Source of the DNA: Aliiroseovarius lamellibrachiae | GTDB lineage: Bacteria; Pseudomonadota; Alphaproteobacteria; Rhodobacterales; Rhodobacteraceae | Reading direction: 5' to 3' | NCBI RefSeq assembly: GCF_018599245.1 | Contig: NZ_JAHEVJ010000006.1 | Span: 186,001-250,000, forward strand | DNA: 64,000 nucleotides | In this document: positions 8,125 to 17,291 of the stretch, one piece after another | Numbering within the stretch: position 1 is the stretch's first letter | Layout of the letters: the number at the start of each line of letters is the position of its first letter | Translations under genes and position numbers: made by a program | Notes under the pieces: model-generated | Database searches by the model: none | What the model saw: the letters and a program-made list of their open reading frames with translations, nothing else | Told to the model about the DNA's origin: nothing

Positions 8125-11069
8125 GTCCCGACCTCCTGCATACATCCATCGTTGCTTTCGTCCCACTCCCCGAACCGTGCGAGGTGATCGTAATCCCCCT
8201 CAAAGCGTTCTTGTTGCATTGCGCGTCGGGACAAATATCCTTGGTTTTCGCTGGAATAGGCACTGATAAGCTGTTCCAGTTCCGATTTGATATCGCCGAT
8301 TTCGGCGGAGCTTAGAACGATCTCACTCGTCACAGGCGCGGATCCCAAACCGATATAGGACACATGGCTCACGGGGCCGGCGGGAAGGTTCCTGAACCCA
8401 CCGGCCACGGCCATCACGGCCTCAAGCAACAATTGCTTGTCAAAGTATTTTTGTGCCTTTTCCGTTGGGGGGCTTCCTGTTTTGTAATCGTAAATACGTA
8501 GGTTTCCGTCGTGGTCCCGGTCAATTCTGTCTGCTGTTCCGGTGAGCGTAAAACCAAGGTCATCGAGCACCAGCTGACCTCTGATTTCATTGGCAATATT
8601 GTCAGAAAAGGTTCGGCGTTTTTCCTCTTCCGCAATGAACCAATCCGCCACACGCGCTAGTTTTGCGTGCCAAAGAGCGCGTGTGGCGGGCCACGGTGCC
8701 TCTTTTGCCAAAACATCGCCGGCCACTGCCAATAACCGGACTTTTGCGTCCTCGGGCCCTTCATCATCGGGGCGTTCTGTGATGAAACGCTCGAGTACAT
8801 TGTGTAAGACGGTGCCGCGCAACGGTGCATCGGGGTTCTGATGCAAGGGGCGTAGCGGACGCAATTTCAACACCTGTTCGGCGTAAATTGCATAAGGGTC
8901 GCGGATCAATTTGGAGATGCGCGTGACCGAAAGCTGGTTGGGTCGCGCCGTCAAAGGAGGGCACGGTGCGGGCCGTTTTTCAGGCGGAGTAGAGACTGAA
9001 GGGGTTTCAATCTGTTTTGCCAAATTGACCCACACCGCCCCGCGCGCGCGCATCGCTTTCAATGCCAGAGCGCCGTCTTGCGACATCCCGCCCAAAAGAT
9101 TGGTCAGGCGGTTGATCCATCGCGAGGCGATCGTTTCGCTTTCGTCATTCCGAGCTGCGCGGGTGATAAACACCTGCTTGGCCGCGACGGCCTGCTGAAA
9201 ATCATGCGCAGACAGCCCGATGCGGCGTTCGGGCAGCAATAGGCCAACATCTTGGCGCATTTTTCGGTTCATCCACGGATCTGGTGCCGGCACTTCTGGC
9301 CAACTGCCTTCGTTCAGCCCCGCCAAAATCACGGTTTCTGTGCCTTGCACGCGGGCCTCAAGCGTGCCCCAGAACATGACGCCACGATGTGGGGTGTTTG
9401 GGTCGCGGACTTCCCCTTTGTTTAGCAGCGCGGAAAAGAGGCTGGCATAGTCTTGTGCCGTCATCTCTCCGCCAAACGCTGCTTCGTTTTGCAGTTGGGT
9501 GATGTGTTTGAGCGCCTCACGGCCAGCGGCTTTGTCCCAAAGCCCCCCGGAACCATGCCCAAGCGGCCCCGCCGCAATGGATTCTGTCAGCAGTATATGT
9601 CGCTCTACCCATTGCTCCAAGGGGTCCGAATTTGGTGTTTCCGGCGGAAAGAGGCAAGTGTTGATCCAGGAGATCCACGTCTGAAACGCCGGATCCAGCT
9701 CGCGCTTGTTTGCCCATTCAGTCAGGGCCTCTGGTGTCGGGTAAGGCAGTCCACGACGAAGTACTTCTAGTTCCAGATCGCGCGTCCAACGGAGATGGTC
9801 ACCGCGCCCTTCGCAGCTATGGGTTAACGGGTGTTTTAAAATTGCCAGCAGGGCATCGCTGGTCAATTCTCGTACAAACAAGTCACTAACATGGCGCAAA
9901 AGACGCCCTGGGGCGGAAAGAGCAAGGGGACGTCCGGCGCTGTCATCGGGTTCAATACCCCAACGATCCAGCGCCGCGGTTACCTGACGGGTCAAGTTCC
10001 GGTCCGGTGTGATCAAGGCAATCGGCGTTTTCCGCTCGACCGCGTCGCGCAGGATCATCGCGATGGCCAAGGCTTCTTGCCGAGGGGACTGTGCTTCGAT
10101 CAGGGTCAGGTCTTGGGTCGCGTCTTGCACCCCTTGAAAAACCGGCCCTTCAATTTGCCACTGATCCGTCACTGGCGCAGGGCGCATCGCCAACGAGATC
10201 AACCGGTTTCTGGCGGGGTTTGGTGCGGCGGTTGTCGCCCATGGGCGAATGTCTTGTGGCGACATATCAAGCGCGCGCGACAAGGCCGCAAACCGGTATT
10301 GCGGATGATCCTCACCTTGCAGTGCATCCTCTAACTGGGACCATGCTGCGTGGGGCATATCACTGTCAAAACCAGGCAAAATCACAGCGCCCTGGGGCAA
10401 TTTCGCAACGGCCTGCATCAGCAATCCGGTGGCCCCGCGTGACCCGGTTGACCCAGCGATGATCACGGGATGGGCCGGTGGTTGCGTTGCCCAGCGGGCC
10501 ACCAGCCGTTCGATCACTTGCCTCTGCCGACTTTCGGTGTCGGGATGGGTTTTGGCTGTTTCACCCAAAAAACTCTCGACCAGGGATACAAATTGCAATG
10601 CGCGTTGCCAGTGGCCCGACTGATCCTCGACGTTCAGCGTGCGAATGGCGCCCGGCGTCACCCCCTCGCCCTGCATCTCATCCATCAACGCTGCAAGGCT
10701 GTCGGCCAAGTCAAAAACCGAAGTCTTAGGTGCAAGATCTGGTTCGCTTTCGATCAAACGCGCGACCAGTTGGGCCAATTCCAACCGCCGTCGTAATGGG
10801 GGAACGGCAGGGGGCAGGTCGGACATTGCCAAGTCGTGACCAAGATCCCCTAAGACCCGAATGCGCGGCAAGAGTCGCGCATTTCCGTCAAGAAACAAGT
10901 GGCGCACGCGGCGTTGCATGCGTTGTGTGTTCACATATATTTCCACCTGCGCCATGGCATCAGGCGTCAAGTGGGACATGCGTTCCAGCAGCCCGCTGAC
11001 CACTGATTTTGGAAAATCTACGCCGGGGGGAAGTGCAAAGAGGCGAGGGGAGGAGCTTGGTTCAAACAT
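8121..11069 (-). CDS. addB: AddB, second subunit of the AddAB helicase-nuclease
   Basis: Partner of AddA, 982 residues, of the alphaproteobacterial AddB type with an inactivated helicase-like core and a C-terminal nuclease. The N-terminus (FALPPGVDFPKSVV) and the segment RMQRRVRHLFLDG are typical. The nuclease reads RIYDYKTGSPPTEKAQKYFD with the downstream QLLLEA helix. The ATG at 11069 overlaps the murU stop by 8 bases; the frame is open 51 codons further upstream but that stretch lies inside murU and has no AddB-like sequence. The stop overlaps the addA start. Confidence 0.93.
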   Translation of the reverse strand: MFEPSSSPRLFALPPGVDFPKSVVSGLLERMSHLTPDAMAQVEIYVNTQRMQRRVRHLFLDGNARLLPRIRVLGDLGHDLAMSDLPPAVPPLRRRLELAQLVARLIESEPDLAPKTSVFDLADSLAALMDEMQGEGVTPGAIRTLNVEDQSGHWQRALQFVSLVESFLGETAKTHPDTESRQRQVIERLVARWATQPPAHPVIIAGSTGSRGATGLLMQAVAKLPQGAVILPGFDSDMPHAAWSQLEDALQGEDHPQYRFAALSRALDMSPQDIRPWATTAAPNPARNRLISLAMRPAPVTDQWQIEGPVFQGVQDATQDLTLIEAQSPRQEALAIAMILRDAVERKTPIALITPDRNLTRQVTAALDRWGIEPDDSAGRPLALSAPGRLLRHVSDLFVRELTSDALLAILKHPLTHSCEGRGDHLRWTRDLELEVLRRGLPYPTPEALTEWANKRELDPAFQTWISWINTCLFPPETPNSDPLEQWVERHILLTESIAAGPLGHGSGGLWDKAAGREALKHITQLQNEAAFGGEMTAQDYASLFSALLNKGEVRDPNTPHRGVMFWGTLEARVQGTETVILAGLNEGSWPEVPAPDPWMNRKMRQDVGLLLPERRIGLSAHDFQQAVAAKQVFITRAARNDESETIASRWINRLTNLLGGMSQDGALALKAMRARGAVWVNLAKQIETPSVSTPPEKRPAPCPPLTARPNQLSVTRISKLIRDPYAIYAEQVLKLRPLRPLHQNPDAPLRGTVLHNVLERFITERPDDEGPEDAKVRLLAVAGDVLAKEAPWPATRALWHAKLARVADWFIAEEEKRRTFSDNIANEIRGQLVLDDLGFTLTGTADRIDRDHDGNLRIYDYKTGSPPTEKAQKYFDKQLLLEAVMAVAGGFRNLPAGPVSHVSYIGLGSAPVTSEIVLSSAEIGDIKSELEQLISAYSSENQGYLSRRAMQQERFEGDYDHLARFGEWDESNDGCMQEVGT

Positions 11070-11742
11070 CTGTTTCAAATAAGTTTTCTGCAAGTTTAAT
11101 TCCATCTGGGTGGCCAACGTCACACCAATGCCCATCGTGTAAAATACCAAACATGCGGCGCTGAGCGAGTATTTGCTGCCAAATGTCCCACATCGAAAAA
11201 CAAGTTTTGTTGTGATGCGCAAATAGGTCGGTTTTGATAATCTGACACCCCGTATACACCAGCCCCTCGCCGGGCGTAAGGCGGCCAGCTTCGTCTAAGG
11301 TAAAATCGCCGTTTCTGGTGTATCCGATTGCATTTTCGCGTGGAACCAAGGCCATCAGAGCATCCATTCTTTCGGGGTCCCAGGCTGCTTTCAGTCGCGT
11401 TATCGGGTTGCTGCCCGTCCAAACCGCGTCAGAGTTTAGTGTGATGACGGCCCCACCGCCCAACATTGGCAAGGCCTTTTTAAACCCGCCGCCGGTCTCT
11501 AAAATCTCGTCACGTTCATCTGATATTGCAATGCCATGTGGGGCGAGGTGCGTGATCAATTGGTCTGGCAAATAATGCACATTTGCCACAATTTTTCCGA
11601 TCCCCGCATCGGTGGCCAAAGCAATCGCATGGTCGATCAATGGGCGCCCGGCCACTGGGATCAATGGTTTGGGGCGGTCCGAAGTTAAAGCACCCATCCT
11701 TGTTCCAAAACCGGCTGCAAATATCATTATGGCGTTGGGCAT
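11062..11742 (-). CDS. murU: MurNAc-1-phosphate uridylyltransferase (MurU-type)
   Basis: Nucleotidyltransferase of 226 residues. MurU makes UDP-MurNAc from UTP and MurNAc-alpha-1-phosphate in the cell-wall recycling route that bypasses de novo synthesis and gives intrinsic fosfomycin tolerance. The N-terminus has the signature AAGFGTRMGALTSDRPKPL with the GxGTRM nucleotide loop and the catalytic lysine in RPKPL. ITLNSDAVWTG carries the metal-binding NSD. It overlaps amgK by 16 bases, and that kinase supplies its substrate, so the pair is a functional unit. Sister sugar-nucleotide transferases share the fold, but the amgK linkage makes MurU the best call. Confidence 0.88.
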   Translation of the reverse strand: MPNAIMIFAAGFGTRMGALTSDRPKPLIPVAGRPLIDHAIALATDAGIGKIVANVHYLPDQLITHLAPHGIAISDERDEILETGGGFKKALPMLGGGAVITLNSDAVWTGSNPITRLKAAWDPERMDALMALVPRENAIGYTRNGDFTLDEAGRLTPGEGLVYTGCQIIKTDLFAHHNKTCFSMWDIWQQILAQRRMFGILHDGHWCDVGHPDGIKLAENLFETDV

Positions 11743-12731
11743 GGGGTCCTCAGGCAGGTTAGCAGGTGATCATCTGGTGGCGGCAGTAGTTCATTTAGGG
11801 TGCGCTTAAGGGGGGCAAGGTCCGGGTGCGTCAAATCCTCTTGCAACATGCGCCAAACGCGGGGGATGAAGGTGATGTAACCCGGTTTTCCCATCTGTTT
11901 CGACAAGCGAGCGAAGACGCCCAAAATGCGTAGGTTGCGCTGTGTTGCAACGACTGCGGCGGCATGGGTTACATCAGCCAGATCCTGCTGGGTGTGCGAC
12001 GCGTATCGGGACAACAAGACCTGGGATATCTGATCAGAGACATCACGTCGCGCGTCGCGCGTCAGGGAGATCAGGTCATAGATCGGGTGGGTTAAAACGG
12101 CATCCTGAAAGTCGAGCAACCCAACCCGAGCGGGTCCTGTGCGGTCGGGCAGCCAGATGAGATTTTCTGCGTGATAGTCGCGCAAGGAAAGAACCGGCGG
12201 TCGCGCCACGGCCTCAAGGGCGGTCTTGAGGCACTCCATCGCGGACAGCGCGCCGTCACCAAGAGACTGGCCTGTGTCTTGGCGATACCATTGAAAGGCA
12301 ACATCCGTTGCGCTGGCCATAGTGCAAGGATCAAAGGTGGGAATCCCAGTTGGGGCGGGGGCACCATGCAAAGGCGTGAACACGTCAATTGCTGCGGAAT
12401 AGAGCCTGATTTCAACGGAGGGATCTCTGCCAACTTCGCGCGCGAAGACGGCGTCGCCGAGGTCTTCCATCAAGATCAGGCCATTGGGAATGTCGCTTGC
12501 GAAAATCTCGGGCGCTGATAATCCCAACCCACGTAAATGTGCTGCGATAGAGACAAAGGCCAAGATTGCCGCCTGATTTCCAGTTGCGTCATCCATCAAG
12601 ATAAAGCGCGTCGGTGGTTGCGTGATCCGCTCGTAGCGGCGAGCAGAGGCGTCCCCGGCCAGAGGGGTGCGGCTGGCTTTAGCCAAGCCATTTTCCCCCA
12701 GAAAGGATGCAATGAGCTCGGCGCGCATCAT
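11727..12731 (-). CDS. amgK: Anomeric MurNAc/GlcNAc kinase (AmgK-type phosphotransferase)
   Basis: Aminoglycoside-phosphotransferase-fold kinase of 334 residues. AmgK phosphorylates MurNAc or GlcNAc at the anomeric oxygen so that MurU can activate it. The N-terminal lobe has LAGDASARRYERI and FILMDD. The catalytic loop reads LRDYHAENLIWL and the metal-binding segment LLDFQDAVLTHPIYDL. The start overlaps the tsaE stop (ATGA) and the 3' end overlaps murU, so the three are coupled. The older annotation as an APH-type antibiotic kinase is unlikely in this context. Confidence 0.88.
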   Translation of the reverse strand: MMRAELIASFLGENGLAKASRTPLAGDASARRYERITQPPTRFILMDDATGNQAAILAFVSIAAHLRGLGLSAPEIFASDIPNGLILMEDLGDAVFAREVGRDPSVEIRLYSAAIDVFTPLHGAPAPTGIPTFDPCTMASATDVAFQWYRQDTGQSLGDGALSAMECLKTALEAVARPPVLSLRDYHAENLIWLPDRTGPARVGLLDFQDAVLTHPIYDLISLTRDARRDVSDQISQVLLSRYASHTQQDLADVTHAAAVVATQRNLRILGVFARLSKQMGKPGYITFIPRVWRMLQEDLTHPDLAPLKRTLNELLPPPDDHLLTCLRTPCPTP

Positions 12732-13234
12732 GATAGCGCCTGCTTGACGCGGGCGGCCCAGTTTGAGTTTGGCGCATCGAACCGCGCCACGCGCTCGCCT
12801 TCTGTTTCGGTTGTGGAAAACGCAATATGAAGCGCGGTTTGCGGCGTCAGGCTGCCCAATCGATCAGGCCATTCCACCAGACAAATGGCGTCTTCAAATG
12901 CGTCGATTAACCCAAGTTCATCCACCTCATCCGGGTGGGTCAGGCGATAAAGGTCCGCGTGCCAGATTTCGCCTTGGCCATCCTGATAGGTTTGCACCAA
13001 AGTGAAGGTTGGTGACGGTACGTCTTCGACCCCTCCTGCCAAAGCCAGACGCGCCTGAATGAGCGCGCGCGCGAAATGGGTTTTGCCGGCGCCAATCCCT
13101 CCCTCAAGTAAAATCACATCACCCGGCCCCAAAAGAGGGGCGAGGGCGGCAGCGAACCGGGCGGTTGCTTCGGCGCTGGAAAAAGGATGGTCGGGCAGGT
13201 CTGGCACAGTCATGACGCGAATATGAGCGGGCAC
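12728..13234 (-). CDS. tsaE: TsaE, ATPase for tRNA t6A37 modification
   Basis: P-loop ATPase that, with TsaB, TsaC and TsaD, makes threonylcarbamoyladenosine at position 37 of ANN-decoding tRNAs. The P-loop is GGIGAGKTHFAR, followed by SPTFTLVQTY, the conserved HADLYRL and LVEWPDRLG. The start given is a GTG with AAGGA just upstream; an ATG at 13213 (MTVPDLPD) is a good alternative seven codons in. It is the first gene of the leftward amgK-murU-addBA series. Its partner TsaD is encoded at 27.7 kb. Confidence 0.92.
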   Translation of the reverse strand: MPAHIRVMTVPDLPDHPFSSAEATARFAAALAPLLGPGDVILLEGGIGAGKTHFARALIQARLALAGGVEDVPSPTFTLVQTYQDGQGEIWHADLYRLTHPDEVDELGLIDAFEDAICLVEWPDRLGSLTPQTALHIAFSTTETEGERVARFDAPNSNWAARVKQALS

Positions 13235-13301
13235 CGCGTCCTTCGCAAGCCTGATCGCTCAATTGATCTGATCTATGGTCAAACAGGCAGATCAGGTTGG
13301 G

Positions 13302-14912
13302 TCACACTTGCGAGATGGCCGTAATTTTCGGCGAGTTTTTGGTGTTGCTGGCTGCTGTGCTGCGTTTTTTTGGCGATGCTGGCAATTCAGACGACGCGGC
13401 AAAACTGACCATTGTGGCGCCACGCACCATAGGCTTGATCTGGCAAATGACAGAGCGGCCGTTGAGCAGATGGAATTCCTCGCTCCAGCTGCTGCGATTT
13501 TCGATATTGGCGACGCTGGTTTGGATGCGGTCCCAGATATCAGAAGGGCGGCATTTGTGGCGCCATGTCATGCAGGCATCCGAAACGGTGACGTCCATCA
13601 GGCTGGTTTCCGGGTCATTGCCCCAAAGTGTGCGGTAAGCTGCATTTGACATGGCAAGCGTTCCACCGGGGGCAAAGACGGCGATGGCTTCGCTCATACA
13701 ATCCAGTGCGGATTGACCCATTTCAAGCTCTGCTCTGAACCGACGCGTAAGCGAGACTTCGGCGGTGATATCTTCAAACAAAAACGCGACGGCACCTTCA
13801 GGATGCGGGCGGCCGGACACGCGATAGGTCTGACCAGACGGCAGTGACCAAGTTTCTTCATAGGTCCCATCGCGCGCGGCGGCTTCGAGTTCCGACATTT
13901 GCTGACGCCAGGATTTGTAATCTTTGGGCTCTGGCATCATGCGTTTTTCGCGCAAATGGTCGAGAAAGCTGAACAGCGTTGGTTTGCCCACCAGAAAAGC
14001 GACGGGAAGCGACACCAAATCGGTGAGCGCTGGATTAAACAGCGCGAGCTGACGTTTGCGATCAAAAATGGCGAGGCCAATGGGAAGATGCGCAAAGGTT
14101 TTTGTCAGCGTGGTGACAAATTCTGACAGGCTGCTTTCCGCTTTGACAAGGCGATCGACGGGAACTGCTGTGATCACATTCTCATCGCCCAACATCACTT
14201 CGTGTAATTCGAACCACTGTCGCTGACCGTTTGGACCACCGGGCAAGGCCGCGCGGCGGGGGTGGTCATTTGTGGCGGCTTCGGCCAGTTGTGGTGTGTC
14301 GAATAACTTGCGTGGTGGCCAAGAGGTGACGGCCTCGTCAGGCTGGAGGCTATCGGCCAGCTCCAGGTAATGACGATTGGCCCAAGTGATGGTTTGGTTT
14401 TCATTTTCACGCCAGATCAAAAACGGCAGCTGTTCGGTGGTGGAGCGCAGGGTGGAAACTTCGTCCTGTAACGCGTGCATTTTGTGGCGATCAACGCCGG
14501 TTGTGGCGGTGTTTTCGTCCAGAAACTCGATCCGGGCCAACCCATCATGCCACCGCGCGCGCAGGCGACAAGGGCGATCCTTGGAACTGAGATCCACTTC
14601 GCCGAATTCCGCAAGTTCAGCCATACGGTTTTCTAGGTCGGGAAAATAGCCACGCAGCATGTGGGACAATTGTTGCCAGTCGGACGCGCCCGTCGGCTGT
14701 TCGCTGGATTGGATCATCTGCCAGCCACGTTCGGTTGCATCGACGAGTTTTTGGTCGTCGAACAAAAAGATCGCTGTGTTGCGTTCAATATCTGCCTCTT
14801 GCCCCAAGGGGGTGCGCCGGCGTTTGCCAGCCAATGACAGTGAGAAGAGAGCGGCAAGTGCGATGCAGAACGCAGTCAGCACCAAGGCCGCGGCCATGAG
14901 TGTGTTTAGCAT
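13302..14912 (-). CDS. Membrane-anchored PAS-domain protein without output domain
   Basis: Protein of 536 residues with one N-terminal transmembrane helix (about residues 4-28) followed by cytoplasmic sequence containing at least two or three PAS-like regions, for example around TTEQLPFLIWRENENQTITW, LPIGLAIFDRKRQLALFNPA and SALDCMSEAIAVFAPGGTLA. I see no histidine-kinase H-box, HATPase, GGDEF, EAL or effector domain, so it cannot signal by itself in a known way. It lies 98 bases downstream of regB on the same strand and 67 bases before tsaE, so it may be transcribed with regB. The ligand is unknown. A truncated kinase ancestor or an adaptor for another sensor are possibilities. Confidence 0.7.
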   Translation of the reverse strand: MLNTLMAAALVLTAFCIALAALFSLSLAGKRRRTPLGQEADIERNTAIFLFDDQKLVDATERGWQMIQSSEQPTGASDWQQLSHMLRGYFPDLENRMAELAEFGEVDLSSKDRPCRLRARWHDGLARIEFLDENTATTGVDRHKMHALQDEVSTLRSTTEQLPFLIWRENENQTITWANRHYLELADSLQPDEAVTSWPPRKLFDTPQLAEAATNDHPRRAALPGGPNGQRQWFELHEVMLGDENVITAVPVDRLVKAESSLSEFVTTLTKTFAHLPIGLAIFDRKRQLALFNPALTDLVSLPVAFLVGKPTLFSFLDHLREKRMMPEPKDYKSWRQQMSELEAAARDGTYEETWSLPSGQTYRVSGRPHPEGAVAFLFEDITAEVSLTRRFRAELEMGQSALDCMSEAIAVFAPGGTLAMSNAAYRTLWGNDPETSLMDVTVSDACMTWRHKCRPSDIWDRIQTSVANIENRSSWSEEFHLLNGRSVICQIKPMVRGATMVSFAASSELPASPKKRSTAASNTKNSPKITAISQV

Positions 14913-15010
14913 TTTTCCTGTCCCAAGATCGGGCGTTTCACCCTGATCAAGCCTAGGGACATGAAGGTTAACGAACGTTTAACCAGACCCATAAAATTAA
15001 GGGTTTTTTG

Positions 15011-16417
15011 CTATTCTATTTGGATATTTTCACCTAATCCCTGCATGTTGTCTTTCCGTTCCAGCGATGGGTCATTCCGATCCCAGCTGACCTGAACAAT
15101 GGCACCGGACTTTTCACGAGGGTGAGGGCGACCGGTATATGGCTCAGCTCCATTGCTGAAATTCAACACCGCCCCGGTGCGTTCCAGCAAGGTTTTGGCA
15201 ATGAACAATCCCAGCCCCATGCCCTCATATTCTTTGCGCCGCGTCCGGTGCGTGTCAGGCGCGCGGCGACGGATAAACGGGTCACCGATGCGGTCGATCA
15301 TATGCGGGGCATACCCGCGCCCATCGTCAATCACCCGAATGGTGATAGAGCGATCGGTCCAGCTGAGGTCGATCCACACGGCGGTCGATGCGAAGTCCAC
15401 AGCATTCTGGATCAGGTTGCGTAGCCCGTGAATGATCTCGGGTCGCCGTGCCATGACCGGCTGTTCATGGGCGAAATTACCGGGGTCGTTGATAGAGATT
15501 GTGATGTCTTTGCCGCGATCCATATGCGGTTCAGCGGCGGCTTCGACCAAGGCCGAAAGCGGCACAAACCGGATATGCATATCGTCTTTTCCAGCCCGGC
15601 CCATAGACCGCAGGATGTCGCGGCACCGGTCCGTTTGCTGGCCAATCAAGCGCACGTCTTCGATCAGGTCGGGCTGGCCCTCCAGCTCCTCTGCCAATTC
15701 GGATGAGACCAGCTTGATCGTGGCAAGGGGGGTTCCCAATTCATGTGCTGCTGCCGCGACAACACCGCCCAGGTCTGTCAGTTTCTGTTCGCGGGCCAGA
15801 GCCATTTGCGCGGCAAGCAGGGCTTCGGACATGGATTTGATTTCCGACGAAATCCGACGCGTATAAAGCCCAATAAAACCGATCGACACGACAACGGCGA
15901 CCCAGAACCCAAAGACAAAGATCTCGGGCATTCGTAGAGAAAACCCCATTTGGGTCTGTAAAGGCAGGTTGAAGTCAGCCACAAATGTGGTGGCGGCAAT
16001 CGCGGCCCCGCCGACAATCATGGTGGCCCGTGATGACAGCGCCGTTGCCGCCACCGTCACCGGGGCCACAATCAACACCATGAACGGGTTGTGAAGCCCG
16101 CCGGTCAGAAACACCATGAACGCCAATTGGAAAGTATCAAACAGCAACCACCCGGTCGCCTGCCGCTCGTTCAACCGCATATTGCGCGGATAAATCGTCA
16201 GCGCCACGAGGTTGGCAATTATCCCAAGGCCAATCGCCACAGCGGTGAAACCAAGGTGGATATCAAGAGAAAAGAACTGAATCGCGATCAGGATTGCCGT
16301 TATCTGACCCAACACAGCCGCCCAGCGCAGCACCACCAAAGTGCGCAACCGTACCCATTGCGCTGCGACCGGTGATGGTGACGACGGCGTCAGAATTGGC
16401 GCGTTGCGGTCAAACAT
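15011..16417 (-). CDS. regB: RegB/PrrB redox-sensing histidine kinase
   Basis: Sensor kinase of the global RegB-RegA system that adjusts photosynthesis, respiration, nitrogen and carbon genes to redox state. The 468-residue protein has six N-terminal membrane helices, the quinone-binding GGLHNPF (about residue 106), the H-box AAAAHELGTPLATIKL with His225, and the redox-active Cys265 in QQTDRCRDILRSMG. The ATPase domain has NLIQNAVDFA and DDGRGYAP, GMGLGLFIAKTL. Residue numbers of the histidine and cysteine equal those of Rhodobacter capsulatus RegB. It is divergent from senC-regA, the classical layout. Confidence 0.96.
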   Translation of the reverse strand: MFDRNAPILTPSSPSPVAAQWVRLRTLVVLRWAAVLGQITAILIAIQFFSLDIHLGFTAVAIGLGIIANLVALTIYPRNMRLNERQATGWLLFDTFQLAFMVFLTGGLHNPFMVLIVAPVTVAATALSSRATMIVGGAAIAATTFVADFNLPLQTQMGFSLRMPEIFVFGFWVAVVVSIGFIGLYTRRISSEIKSMSEALLAAQMALAREQKLTDLGGVVAAAAHELGTPLATIKLVSSELAEELEGQPDLIEDVRLIGQQTDRCRDILRSMGRAGKDDMHIRFVPLSALVEAAAEPHMDRGKDITISINDPGNFAHEQPVMARRPEIIHGLRNLIQNAVDFASTAVWIDLSWTDRSITIRVIDDGRGYAPHMIDRIGDPFIRRRAPDTHRTRRKEYEGMGLGLFIAKTLLERTGAVLNFSNGAEPYTGRPHPREKSGAIVQVSWDRNDPSLERKDNMQGLGENIQIE

Positions 16418-16549
16418 TTGTGATCCGTCCTTGCTGTGCTTGGCCGCAAAAGGGGTTGCGGCATCCTGAACTCTTGTTAGTCCTGCCAGAACGCGCGATC
16501 AATGCCTTGTAGGGCTGATAAGACGACCCCGATATGCTGGAGAACACCG

Positions 16550-17167
16550 ATGATGAGAACCTATGCCGCAAGCGCCGCAGTAGCTGTCACCGCCTTTATT
16601 GGGGTCAGTTGGTATATGACCACCGGGGGCGAAGATGCGTTTGCGCAATGTCGCGGTTCGGCGATTGGCACCGGTGCGGCATCAATTGGTGGGCCATTTG
16701 AGTTGACTGACGAAAACGGTGTTGCGGTCACCGACAAAGACGTGATCACCAAGCCAACGCTGTTATATTTTGGGTATACTTTCTGTCCTGACGTTTGCCC
16801 GCTTGATAATGCACGCAACGCAGAGGCGCTCGATCTGTTGCAAAATGCGGGATATGACGCGCAAATGGCGTTCATTTCGATTGATCCAGAACGCGATACG
16901 CCCGAACAGATGCGCGAATTCACCGACTATCTGCACCCGGACATGATCGGCTTGACGGGTACGCCCGCCCAGGTGCGCTCCGCCAGCAAGGCCTATAAGA
17001 CCTATTACCGCAAGCAAGAGGGGGACGACGAGTATTACCTCGTGGATCATTCGACGTTCACCTATCTGGTCACACCCAAAAACGGTTTTCTTGAGTTCTT
17101 TAAGCGCGATGACACCGCGGAAGACATCGCCAAACGCGTGGAATGTTTTATTGACGCTGAGGGGTAA
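16550..17167 (+). CDS. senC: SenC/PrrC, SCO-family copper chaperone
   Basis: Membrane-anchored SCO protein of 205 residues, needed for full cbb3 oxidase activity and linked to RegB signalling in Rhodobacter. An N-terminal helix (AASAAVAVTAFIGVSW) anchors it. The copper motif is CPDVCPLD in the context LLYFGYTFCPDVCP, with the distal histidine in VDHSTFTYLV. Two adjacent ATGs occur at 16550 and 16553, with GGAG upstream. It lies between regB and regA, which fixes its identity. Confidence 0.93.
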   Translation: MMRTYAASAAVAVTAFIGVSWYMTTGGEDAFAQCRGSAIGTGAASIGGPFELTDENGVAVTDKDVITKPTLLYFGYTFCPDVCPLDNARNAEALDLLQNAGYDAQMAFISIDPERDTPEQMREFTDYLHPDMIGLTGTPAQVRSASKAYKTYYRKQEGDDEYYLVDHSTFTYLVTPKNGFLEFFKRDDTAEDIAKRVECFIDAEG

Positions 17168-17291
17168 TCCTGTGTGAGTTGCGCGACACGCATAGCTGAT
17201 AACGCTGCGTTGAATTTGACCCGAGGCGCGCAAAGCCCTACGTATATTCAGAATGTTGCAAGCGACCCATAGACAAACCCGAGGGGGTGCC

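Noticed and set aside
11727-12731. Aminoglycoside resistance kinase
   Set aside because: The fold is shared with APH enzymes, but overlap with murU and the cluster order identify a MurNAc/GlcNAc kinase of wall recycling.
12763-13005. Frame on the plus strand across tsaE
   Set aside because: Shadow of tsaE, with no ribosome site and no family sequence.
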